Part shown: piece by piece, positions 1-6,600 of the stretch | Position numbering within the stretch: the stretch's first letter is position 1 | Layout: each line of letters starts with the position of its first letter | Notes under the pieces: model-generated | What the model was told of the DNA's origin: nothing | Seen by the model: the letters and a program-made list of their open reading frames with translations, nothing else | Database searches by the model: none | Assembly (NCBI GenBank): GCA_016194725.1 | Contig: JACQAW010000196.1 | Coordinates: 1-9,806, forward strand | Reading direction: 5' to 3' | Length of the DNA stretch: 9,806 nt | Source of the DNA: Deltaproteobacteria bacterium | Lineage (GTDB): Bacteria; Bdellovibrionota; UBA1018; UBA923 | Made by a program: the position numbers and the translations under genes

Positions 1-518
1 CCCGTGGCACCCCAGATTCGATGAGGGCCGAAATTGTACGTTTTGAACTGATAGGTCAGGCCCTCGCGGTTATAAGAATCGAGTACCGAATTGGCTGGGT
101 TAAGCAAATGATGAAGGGGAACGAAGATAATCTGTCCAATTTCCGCCGGGTTAGGCTGAAACTGGGGGTGTCCATGAACCAGGCCCACGAATGGCGTAAC
201 CTGAAAACGCGTGGCAACCGTGGGAACCTGGGGCAATTCCGCTACTATTTCGACCTGGTCCCTCGGAAGTCCGATTTCCTCATGGCTCTCGCGTAAGGCG
301 GCATCTTCAAGGGACATGTCCGAAGGCTCAAAAACTCCACCTGGAAATGAGATCTGACCTTTATGATGTTCGACAGCATGGCTTCGCACGGTAAGCAGAA
401 TTTTGGTAGCCGAGGAAATGGACAGCGGACCGTTTCGGGACTTGAGCCGCAGGTCACCCGCGCCAGCGGTCGTTATGAAAGGAATAAGTACGGCGGCTGG
501 AATCAGGTCGTTAGTCAT
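1..518 (-). CDS. NudL-like NUDIX hydrolase (CoA pyrophosphatase family), 3'-truncated by window edge
   Basis: The frame opens at ATG (518-516) and stays open for 172 codons to the window edge, so the C-terminus is missing. Residues 8-14 (AAVLIPF) match the start of the CoA-pyrophosphatase subgroup of NUDIX enzymes. Residues 48-60 (AVEHHKGQISFPG) are its typical lead-in. The NUDIX box runs from G60-G61 to the REsHEEIGL segment at 76-84, with E77, E80 and E81 as likely Mg2+ ligands. LPQVPT (95-100), FQVTPFVGLV (105-114) and the terminal HRIWGAT also fit NudL of E. coli (about 190 aa), so perhaps 20-40 residues are lost. Family members split coenzyme A or other nucleoside diphosphate derivatives in the cytosol; the substrate here is inferred only from similarity. 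The gene begins 5 bp after the response-regulator stop and is probably translated from the same mRNA. Its start has only a weak Shine-Dalgarno (GAG). Confidence 0.88.
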   Translation of the reverse strand, partial: MTNDLIPAAVLIPFITTAGAGDLRLKSRNGPLSISSATKILLTVRSHAVEHHKGQISFPGGVFEPSDMSLEDAALRESHEEIGLPRDQVEIVAELPQVPTVATRFQVTPFVGLVHGHPQFQPNPAEIGQIIFVPLHHLLNPANSVLDSYNREGLTYQFKTYNFGPHRIWGAT

Positions 519-523
519 AATGC

Positions 524-1915
524 TCAATGCTCTCGCAGGTCGATGCCGTACTTTTGGGCCTTACGATAGAGTGTCGCCCGATCAATGCCCAAGACTTCAG
601 CAGCGCGGCTTTTGTTGTAGCTCACCTGAACCAGCACCTTCATGATGTGTTGCTTTTCGAGCTCCTCGAGGCTGGCGCCAGCCTGAGTGTCGAGAGTCGC
701 ATGGGCGACGGCAGCCGCACTGGGCTGAGCCGTGGATTCTGGTGGCCGCAGCACCTCGGCGGGCAGGTCGTCGATGTCGATTTGCGCGGTATTGGCCAAT
801 GCCACGGCCCGTTCGATGGCATTTTCAAGTTCGCGCACATTGCCGGGCCACGAGTACTTGCACATCGCGGTCATGGCTTCGCGAGTCAGGTGCGAGACCT
901 GCTTGTTGTTCTTCCTCGTGTACTTGGCCAGAAAATAGTTCACCAGCTCGGGAATGTCTTCGGTGCGGTCGCGCAGGGCTGGAATTTCGAGGCTCACGAC
1001 CTTTAGCCGATAATAAAGATCTTCACGGAATTTTCCGTCGGCCACGAGCTGCGACAAGTTGCGATGAGTGGCGGCGATGATACGCACGTCGGTTTTGCGA
1101 ATCTCGTTGCTGCCAACCGGGCGAAATTCGCCGTCCTGAAGAATACGCAAAAGCTTGACCTGCATTTGAGGGCTGACATCGCCGATTTCGTCCAGAAAAA
1201 GAGTGCCGCCATTGGCCTCTTCGAAAAGGCCTTTGCGCGTTTCGTGGGCGCCCGTAAACGAACCTTTGACGTGCCCGAACAGCTCGCTTTCCAGCAGCGT
1301 GTCGGTAAGCGCGCCGCAATTCACGGCTATGAATTTTTTCAGGCGGCGCGAGCTGTTCTGGTGAATGGCGCGCGCGATGAGCTCTTTGCCCGTTCCGCTT
1401 TCGCCCAGCACCAGCACCGCGGCTTCGCTCATGGCCGCGCGCGCGAGGGTTTTGAAAATCTCGAGCATGCGCGGGCTGGAGCCGATGATGACCTTGGTGT
1501 CGCCCACTTCATATTTCGGCGCCGACGACGGCGGCGATTGCAGGGCCTCGGCTTGCTTCAGGGCCTTCTTGAAAATGTTTTTGAAGTCATCGATTTTGAA
1601 GGGCTTGCTGATGTAGTCAAAGGCGCCTTCTTTGATGGCCTCGACCGCGGTGTCCATCGAGCCAAAAGCGGTCATGAGAATAACGACGGTGCGGGGGTGA
1701 TTCGTGCGAAAATGTCGCAAAACATCGAGCCCGTCCAGCTCGAGCATGCGAATGTCGCTGACCACCACGGGATAAAACGATTCCTTTGACAATGAGACGG
1801 CTTCTTCGCCGCTCGAGGCCAGCTGAATCTTGTAGCCCTCGCGTTCCAGAACCTCCTGGAGCAGGTTTCGGGCGACTTCATCATCGTCAACGATCAGGAT
1901 ATTACGCCGAATCAT
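524..1915 (-). CDS. NtrC-family sigma-54-dependent response regulator
   Basis: This 463-aa protein has the full NtrC-class architecture. An N-terminal receiver domain (about 1-120) shows the acidic cluster D10-D12, phospho-acceptor D54, T82 and K104-P105. A central AAA+ ATPase (about 140-375) shows Walker A GESGTGKE (171-178), the sigma-54 contact loop GSFTGA (218-223), Walker B LFLDEIG (239-245), arginine-finger candidates R297 and R303, and the sensor-II WPGNVREL segment (356-363). A C-terminal Fis-type helix-turn-helix follows (about 415-463, with NKSRAAEVLGIDRATLYRK near the end). The loop differs from the consensus GAFTGA by Ala to Ser. The protein should bind enhancer-like sites and use ATP to open sigma-54 promoters when phosphorylated. 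Its ATG overlaps the last 14 bp of the upstream kinase gene, so the two are almost certainly co-translated partners. The target genes cannot be read from the window. Confidence 0.95.
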   Translation of the reverse strand: MIRRNILIVDDDEVARNLLQEVLEREGYKIQLASSGEEAVSLSKESFYPVVVSDIRMLELDGLDVLRHFRTNHPRTVVILMTAFGSMDTAVEAIKEGAFDYISKPFKIDDFKNIFKKALKQAEALQSPPSSAPKYEVGDTKVIIGSSPRMLEIFKTLARAAMSEAAVLVLGESGTGKELIARAIHQNSSRRLKKFIAVNCGALTDTLLESELFGHVKGSFTGAHETRKGLFEEANGGTLFLDEIGDVSPQMQVKLLRILQDGEFRPVGSNEIRKTDVRIIAATHRNLSQLVADGKFREDLYYRLKVVSLEIPALRDRTEDIPELVNYFLAKYTRKNNKQVSHLTREAMTAMCKYSWPGNVRELENAIERAVALANTAQIDIDDLPAEVLRPPESTAQPSAAAVAHATLDTQAGASLEELEKQHIMKVLVQVSYNKSRAAEVLGIDRATLYRKAQKYGIDLREH

Positions 1916-3335
1916 AGGGAATACTTACTTTAATGGTGGTTCCCTTGCCAAGCATTGATTCAAGCTCCAGCCGCCCGCCATAGCGTTTGATGAGCCTTTG
2001 GCTGATAGTCAGCCCAAGCCCCGTGCCCTGGCCGGGCGCCTTGGTGGTGAAAAAAGGTTTGAGCACCTGTTTTAAAGCATCGGGAGCAATGCCTTCACCT
2101 GTGTCGCGCACCAGCAATTCCAACGTCTTTTTCGCGCCCGTCTGAATACAGCGCGCTTCGTATATCAGCTCACGCGAGTTGGGGCTGGACTCCAGGGCGT
2201 CGATGGCATTGTTGGTCAGATTGAGCAGAACCTGTTCCAGATCGGTAGGAACCACGCGCAAGGGTTCGAGCTTTTCGGGAATATCGATGCGCACGTTCGC
2301 GCGAATGCCGTTTACTCTTGGCGCAACCAGCTTGGTAATGCGTTGCACGAGCGCACTGATGTCCACCAGCTGGCGTTGCTGCGGCGGCGTGTGCGTCGAG
2401 GTCAGAAAATCTTTCACGATGCCTTCAATGCGTCCCACCTGCGAGTTGATCACCTCAAGACGGCCCAAGCTGTGCTCGGCATTCCTGGTGGCCGCCGGCT
2501 CTCGAATTTCCTCGCGCAATAGCTGCAGATGGCCCGAAAGGCTGTTGAGCGGCGTGCCGATTTCGTGGGCGAAGCTGGCGGTCAGCTGCCCCATGATGGC
2601 CAGCTTTTCGTTCAAAAAAAGCTGGCGCTGGGTTTCGTGCAGCTGATGGGTGAGCTCGACGTTCTCAGATTCGGCCTTGCGCAGCCGTCGCTCGTTCGCG
2701 ATCATCCGACGCAGATAATAGCTGAGCAGTCCGATGAGCAGGCCTATGGCGATCAGCGCGCCCAGATAAGCAATGCGCGAAAAAATGCCGACGACCTGAT
2801 GCACCAGCTGTAATGAAACTTCGGCGTGGATGTAAGCAACAGGGCGGCGATGCGCCTTGTCTTTGATGGGGTAGATGATTTCCCAAAAGCCACGGTTTAT
2901 GTTGTCGCGTTTCAGCTCGGTGTGCGGGCTGTCGTCCATGACAAGGTCCGAGAAATCAAATGGCGTATCTTCGACGACGTTGGTGGCCAGCAAATTCATC
3001 TTCAGGCCGTCGCGCGTAAGCACATCGAGCCGTACGATACTGGGCTGCTGCCACGTCGCTTCGATCAGGCGGGCTTCAAGCTCGTCGTGTTTGCCTAAAA
3101 GATGGCTGGCGACAATATCGGTTGAGAGCGAGCGGCAGACCGAGGTGCCGATTTGGCGAACTTCTTCTTCGAGCAGCGGGCTGGTGACCTGAATTTGCAC
3201 GAAGATCGTCAGCGCGAAGACGGGAAACAGGATAGCGGCCAGCGAAAGATAGATTTTCCAGCCGAGGCTCAGCTTCTCGACGCTTTTCGTGACCCTGGTC
3301 AGTATATTCGCGATGAATTCTGGAGTTTTTGGCAT
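1902..3335 (-). CDS. Membrane sensor histidine kinase (NtrB-like core)
   Basis: This 477-aa protein has a transmembrane helix at about 27-49, an extracytoplasmic region of about 135 residues (50-185) and a second helix at about 188-208. A charged linker, probably coiled-coil (209-245), leads to the kinase core. The H-box reads FAHEIGTPLNSL with phospho-accepting H257. The N-box is LLNLTNNAIDAL (370-381), G1 is DTGEGIAPD (411-419), the F-box is FFTTK (428-432) and G2 is GQGTGLGLTI (435-444). All catalytic boxes are intact, so it should autophosphorylate and pass phosphate to the overlapping regulator. The periplasmic sensor domain is not a family I can name; no PAS or clear HAMP is evident between the membrane and the coiled-coil. 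The ATG at 3335 was chosen because TM1 follows at a usual distance. No good Shine-Dalgarno is visible (GACGG lies directly against the ATG). It is the first gene of the kinase-regulator-NUDIX cluster. Confidence 0.94.
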   Translation of the reverse strand: MPKTPEFIANILTRVTKSVEKLSLGWKIYLSLAAILFPVFALTIFVQIQVTSPLLEEEVRQIGTSVCRSLSTDIVASHLLGKHDELEARLIEATWQQPSIVRLDVLTRDGLKMNLLATNVVEDTPFDFSDLVMDDSPHTELKRDNINRGFWEIIYPIKDKAHRRPVAYIHAEVSLQLVHQVVGIFSRIAYLGALIAIGLLIGLLSYYLRRMIANERRLRKAESENVELTHQLHETQRQLFLNEKLAIMGQLTASFAHEIGTPLNSLSGHLQLLREEIREPAATRNAEHSLGRLEVINSQVGRIEGIVKDFLTSTHTPPQQRQLVDISALVQRITKLVAPRVNGIRANVRIDIPEKLEPLRVVPTDLEQVLLNLTNNAIDALESSPNSRELIYEARCIQTGAKKTLELLVRDTGEGIAPDALKQVLKPFFTTKAPGQGTGLGLTISQRLIKRYGGRLELESMLGKGTTIKVSIPYDSA

Positions 3336-3357
3336 CCGTCACTGTGGTAATTAGCAT

Positions 3358-3395
3358 AAAAAAAGCCGGGGAGCTTGCGCCACCCGGCTTTTCTT
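3358..3395 (-). terminator. Rho-independent terminator of the small exported-protein gene
   Basis: A perfect 10-bp inverted repeat (AAAAGCCGGG at 3361-3370 paired with CCCGGCTTTT at 3383-3392) encloses a 12-nt loop. Read on the minus strand, the GC stem is followed by seven U residues (3364-3358), a classic intrinsic terminator. It lies 26 bp after the stop codon of the small lysine-rich gene, so that gene is its natural client. The plus-strand side ends in TTTTCTT, so the hairpin could also work in the other direction, though no plus-strand gene ends here. Its right-hand partner on the minus strand is the kinase start codon, only about 22 bp beyond the U tract. Confidence 0.88.
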
Positions 3396-3420
3396 AAACA
3401 TTGTATGTTCGGAAAGAAGC

Positions 3421-3648
3421 TTACTCAGCCTTCTTGGTTTCGTCGGCTTTAGGCATGTCAGCTTTAGGAGCTTCTTCAGCTTTCTTTTCTTCCTTCTTGG
3501 CCTTCTTGCCCTTCTTGCTCTTCTTGGCTTTCTTCACGAGGGCCGACTTGGCCTTCGGTGCAGCAGCAGAAGTGGTGGTGGTGTTAGCTGCGAAAGCGCT
3601 GCCAACCATGAACATAGCGGCAACAACCGCGACGATATACTTTTTCAT
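3421..3648 (-). CDS. Small exported Lys/Ala-rich protein with signal peptide
   Basis: This is a 75-aa protein of unknown family. Residues 1-20 form a textbook Sec signal peptide: MKK, a hydrophobic core (YIVAVVAAMFMVG) and a cleavage motif AFA before A21. The predicted mature part is only 55 residues, of which about 18 are Lys and 13 Ala. It has a TTTT patch, KK doublets roughly every three residues in the middle, then an acidic-mixed tail in which PKAD occurs twice. No Cys is present and it is probably disordered. It could bind an anionic partner such as LPS, peptidoglycan, nucleic acid or an acidic periplasmic protein; that is inference from charge only. The gene is real on independent grounds: an AAGGAG ribosome site at ideal spacing, a clear signal peptide and its own terminator. 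It is monocistronic by layout, though read-through into the kinase operon is possible. Similar low-complexity secreted peptides are common in many Gram-negatives and are poorly characterised. Confidence 0.85.
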   Translation of the reverse strand: MKKYIVAVVAAMFMVGSAFAANTTTTSAAAPKAKSALVKKAKKSKKGKKAKKEEKKAEEAPKADMPKADETKKAE

Positions 3649-3655
3649 TTGAAAG

Positions 3656-3661
3656 CTCCTT
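3656..3661 (-). promoter_or_regulatory. Strong Shine-Dalgarno AAGGAG of the small exported-protein gene
   Basis: On the minus strand AAGGAG lies 7 nt upstream of the ATG at 3648. This is the best ribosome site in the window, fixes the start codon and suggests a well-translated gene. Confidence 0.85.
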
Positions 3662-3853
3662 AATTGAACCCAAAAAGGTTATTAAAGACCGTACAAGTGG
3701 TCTCTTGATTGAGTAATAGTTCAATTGTGATGCCATTGTCCAATCAAAATATTCTATATGTTTAAGGACGTTAGGCAGTTTTTCGTCTGTCGCGGAACGC
3801 AGCAAGTGTTGCATCACGCGACACTTCTTGGTACGGCGTACCAGAGAAAAAAC
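3662..3853. other. Divergent intergenic region between the small exported-protein gene and epmA
   Basis: This AT-richer stretch must hold the promoters of both flanking genes. I see no convincing consensus pair. On the minus strand TTGGAC (3743-3738) is a possible -35, but only a poor -10 (TATTAC) follows at 19 bp. On the plus strand TTGTGA (3725-3730) with TATTCT (3750-3755) is equally weak. Two inverted repeats could be operators or chance: TTGATTG (3705-3711) with CAATCAA (3741-3747), and AGACC (3686-3690) with GGTCT (3699-3703). The latter would lie in the leader of the small gene. No RNA gene or extra ORF is supported. Confidence 0.4.
3829..3843. repeat. Short perfect inverted repeat just upstream of the epmA start
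   Basis: TGGTAC and GTACCA form 6-bp arms around a 3-nt centre (GGC), ending 10 bp before the chosen epmA ATG. If the mRNA leader includes it, a small hairpin would sit beside the ribosome site; as DNA it could be a dimeric operator. It is short enough to be coincidental. Confidence 0.35.
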
Positions 3854-4840
3854 ATGGATAAACGACGGGTTCGATCGGAAATTATACGCGCAATTCGAGG
3901 TTATTTTGAGTCTCAGGACTTTCTTGAGACCGATACTCCCAGTCTTGTGCTGTCGCCGGGCATGGAGCCGCACATTCGTCCGCTCGAGCTCCAGGCTCCG
4001 GGCACTGCCGAGCGTGTTTTTTTGCCTACCAGCCCCGAGTTCGCGATGAAGGGCTTGCTTGCGCAAGGATACGAGCGGATTTTTCAGATCTGCAAAGCCT
4101 ATCGTAGGGAGCCGATGAGCAACACGCATAACCCCGAGTTCACGATGCTGGAATGGTATCGCGCGAATAGCGGCTACGAAGCCATCATGGATGACGTCGA
4201 GAATCTTTTCGCCGAAATCGGAAAACGCGTGGGCTGCCCTGCAAACGTTACGCGGCCCTGGCCGCGTTTTACGATTGAAGAGTGTTTTAAAAAATTTGCT
4301 TCCCTTGAGCTCTCGGCGCTGCTCGAGGTCGAGCCGTTGCGAAAAGTTTGCATCGAACGCGGCTGGATTGGCCGCGAAGCGCCGCCCATGGAATGGGACG
4401 ATCTTTTTTTTCTGGTCATGATGAATGCCGTCGAGCCCGCGCTGGAAAAGCTTGGGCGGCCGGCTATCGTGTATCTCTATCCAGCGTCGCAGGCGGCGCT
4501 TTCGAACATGGTCACCGACTCGCGCGGTTTGACGTGGGCCAAACGCTTTGAAGTTTATGCCGGAGGCTTCGAGCTGGGAAACGCGTTTGACGAGCTGGTC
4601 GATGCGCGTGAGCAGCGGCGCCGTTTCGAGAAAGACATGGCGTTGCGGGCGAAACTTTACGGAGCCGATTTTCCGGCAAACCCGATCGACGAGGACTTTC
4701 TGAAAGCGCTCGAAACCATGCCCCCAAGCGGCGGCATCGCCATGGGCGTGGATCGCATCGTGATGTATTTTACGGGCGCTGCCGACATCAAGCAGGTTCT
4801 GTGGGCGCCGTCGTACTGGCCCCAGCAGCAGAAGAGGTAG
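3854..4840 (+). CDS. epmA: EF-P (R)-beta-lysine ligase EpmA (PoxA/GenX/YjeA), class-II LysRS paralogue
   Basis: This 328-aa protein matches the catalytic core of class-II lysyl-tRNA synthetase without its anticodon-binding domain. EpmA of E. coli is 325 aa. Motif 1 is near FLETDTPSL, followed by LSPGMEPHI. Motif 2 covers ICKAYRREPMSNTHNPEFT with the MLEWYR segment. FPAS-like YPASQAALS, the ERF-type KRFEVYAGGFELGNAFDEL and motif 3 GGIAMGVDRIVM complete the active site. The enzyme activates (R)-beta-lysine or lysine with ATP and attaches it to a lysine of elongation factor P, helping ribosomes through proline stretches. No EF-P or lysine 2,3-aminomutase (EpmB) gene is in the window. The start is uncertain. 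The ATG at 3854 gives the family length, with a weak AGAG 7 nt before it. An in-frame GTG at 3806 (behind GGAA) or ATG at 3758 (no ribosome site) would add 16 or 32 residues. The 3' end overlaps the convergent ABC gene. Confidence 0.93.
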   Translation: MDKRRVRSEIIRAIRGYFESQDFLETDTPSLVLSPGMEPHIRPLELQAPGTAERVFLPTSPEFAMKGLLAQGYERIFQICKAYRREPMSNTHNPEFTMLEWYRANSGYEAIMDDVENLFAEIGKRVGCPANVTRPWPRFTIEECFKKFASLELSALLEVEPLRKVCIERGWIGREAPPMEWDDLFFLVMMNAVEPALEKLGRPAIVYLYPASQAALSNMVTDSRGLTWAKRFEVYAGGFELGNAFDELVDAREQRRRFEKDMALRAKLYGADFPANPIDEDFLKALETMPPSGGIAMGVDRIVMYFTGAADIKQVLWAPSYWPQQQKR

Positions 4841-6575
4841 TAGTTGTAGCGGCGCCAAGTTCCTCGCGGCGCGACTGAATTTCGTGCAGCTTGTGGTAAA
4901 GCCCGCGTTTGGCCAGCAGCTGCTGGTGCGTGCCTGCCTCGACCAGCTCACCATGGTGCAGGACCAGGATGCGGTCGACTGTTTTCAGCGTCGCCAGGCG
5001 ATGCGCTATAATGAGAACCGACCGGCCGCGAAACGCGGTGGCGCTCAGCTGCGCGATCCACCGCTCGGTAAGCGAGTCCACGTGGGCCGTGGCTTCGTCC
5101 AGAATCAGAACGCCCGGATTTTGCGCCAGCGCCCTGAGAAACGAGACGATCTGCCGTTCGCCTGAAGAGAGATTGGAGCCTTTCTCGAAAACCTGCGACG
5201 TGGCCAGAAGCGAGGGGTGGCTGGGCAGCCGCGCGAAAGCGTCGCGCCGCCATTCCTGCCAGAGCAGGATGTTTTCCTCGATCGTGCCCGAAAATAAAAA
5301 GGCCTCCTGCTGAATATAGCCCAGCGCCTGACGCAGGGCCCGCTTGTCGATCGTTCTGATGTCGACGCCATCGACGTAAATCGCGCCGCGCTCGAGCTCG
5401 AAAAAACGAAGCAGCAGCGCCGAAACGGTTGTTTTTCCGGCGCCTGTATGGCCCACGATGCCCACTCGCTCGCCGGCGGCCAGCGTAAAGCTCAGGTCGC
5501 GCAGCACCCACGGAGCGGTTTCGGAGTAGCGAAACCAGACGTTGCGAAATTCGATATGCCCGCGCGTCTGCAGCGCGGGGGGCGTGGCCACGCCGGCATC
5601 GGTGCCTGGCTCGCGCGGGCGGTCCATGAATTCGAAGATGCGTTCGCACGAGGTCATAGCGGCCACGAACAGGCTGTATTTTTCGGTGATGTCGCGAATG
5701 GGGGCATACAGGGACTGAAGATACGACATGAAGGTGACCAGCAGGCCCAGGGTCACGCCATGGGACAGAGACAGAAAGCCGCCGTACCAGATCAGTATCG
5801 ACATCGAAAAACTGGCCAGTATGGTGATGGTGGGCTGAAAGTAGGCAAACGACTCCACGGTCTGAAGCTGGGCCCGCGTGTAGGGGCGCGACACCTCTTC
5901 GAACCGCGAACGAAAGCGGTCCTTCTTGTTGAAGAGCTGAATGAGCCACATGCCCGAGATGTTTTCGGCAAGCGTGCCGTTCAAAGTGGACAGCGCCACG
6001 CGCGAAAGCCTCGAGGCTTCGCGAATGCGGCGGCTGAAAAGGTGGGCGGCGACAGCCATGACCGGAAACACGCTGACGCACGTCAAACCCATTCGCGGAT
6101 GCAGAATAATGAGCCAGCCAATGATGCCTGATACCGCGGCCAGCTCGCCCAGTGCCACGGCGAAGCCGCCGGTAAACAGGTCTTGCAGGCTCGAGGTGTC
6201 GTTGACCAGCCGGGTAACCAGGCGGCCCGTGGGTGTGCGGTTGAACTCGGCGAGCGGATAATATTGATATTGGCGCAGCAAATCCTGTCGCAGCTGGTGC
6301 ACCACGCGCTGCCCGAAAAGCGTGATGGTGTAGTTCTGAAAAACCGTCGAAACCGCCCGCAGCAAATCGGCGCCGAAAAACATCAGCCCAAACGGTATGA
6401 GCAGGCGGCTCGCATGAGGTACCAGCACGTGGTCCACGGCGTAGCCCAGCAGCCAGGGGGTGACGAGCGCACAGACCGTCGTGAGCAGCACCAGGGCCGT
6501 CGAGACCAGCATCAAAAGTTTGTGCCGCCACATATAGGGCCACAGGCGACGTCGAAAAAGCCTGATACTCTTCAT
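4788..6575 (-). CDS. ABC exporter half-transporter, catalytic-site partner (MdlB/YheH/TM288-like)
   Basis: This 595-aa half-transporter has a six-helix exporter membrane domain (about 20-300) followed by a nucleotide-binding domain. Walker A is GHTGAGKT (375-382), the Q-loop is at Q423, the signature is the non-canonical LSSGERQ (469-475), Walker B ends LILDE with E494, and the switch His is H525. A variant signature with an intact catalytic Glu is typical of one half of heterodimeric exporters such as MdlB, YheH and TM288; the partner supplies LSGGQ. The segment between ENI and LSSG is about 9 residues shorter than in MdlB. The tail after about 570 is Ala/Thr/Ser-rich, unconserved and overlaps epmA. 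The ATG at 6575 was chosen because the family N-terminus begins there (MKSIRLFRRRLWP) and upstream codons would lie inside the preceding gene; the gap to that gene is 25 bp. The substrate (lipid, drug or peptide) cannot be told. Confidence 0.92.
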   Translation of the reverse strand: MKSIRLFRRRLWPYMWRHKLLMLVSTALVLLTTVCALVTPWLLGYAVDHVLVPHASRLLIPFGLMFFGADLLRAVSTVFQNYTITLFGQRVVHQLRQDLLRQYQYYPLAEFNRTPTGRLVTRLVNDTSSLQDLFTGGFAVALGELAAVSGIIGWLIILHPRMGLTCVSVFPVMAVAAHLFSRRIREASRLSRVALSTLNGTLAENISGMWLIQLFNKKDRFRSRFEEVSRPYTRAQLQTVESFAYFQPTITILASFSMSILIWYGGFLSLSHGVTLGLLVTFMSYLQSLYAPIRDITEKYSLFVAAMTSCERIFEFMDRPREPGTDAGVATPPALQTRGHIEFRNVWFRYSETAPWVLRDLSFTLAAGERVGIVGHTGAGKTTVSALLLRFFELERGAIYVDGVDIRTIDKRALRQALGYIQQEAFLFSGTIEENILLWQEWRRDAFARLPSHPSLLATSQVFEKGSNLSSGERQIVSFLRALAQNPGVLILDEATAHVDSLTERWIAQLSATAFRGRSVLIIAHRLATLKTVDRILVLHHGELVEAGTHQQLLAKRGLYHKLHEIQSRREELGAATTTTSSAAGASTTAPTEPA

Positions 6576-6600
6576 GTCCAGCTGGTCATGGACTGTGACT

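Noticed and set aside
1064..1789. Plus-strand open frame of 241 codons opposite the response regulator
   Set aside because: It is antisense to the receiver and AAA+ domains, which carry all expected catalytic residues. The product has no recognisable fold.
3421..3655. Plus-strand Phe/Ala/Leu-rich open frame (83 codons, 3401-3652) as a membrane peptide
   Set aside because: It is the complement of Lys/Ala-rich codons of the small exported protein, has no ribosome site and runs through the terminator flank.
3584..4954. Long minus-strand open frame (456 codons) opposite epmA
   Set aside because: It lies antisense to a gene with clear EpmA motifs, its translation is rich in Arg/His/Gln without recognisable domains, and it also covers the small-gene start and the ABC 3' end. 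It is a by-product of codon bias.
4948..6543. Minus-strand open frame of 531 codons inside the ABC exporter half 2
   Set aside because: It is in another frame of a gene whose full ABC motifs are readable. The alternative product is Arg/His/Ala-rich with no motif and no ribosome site.
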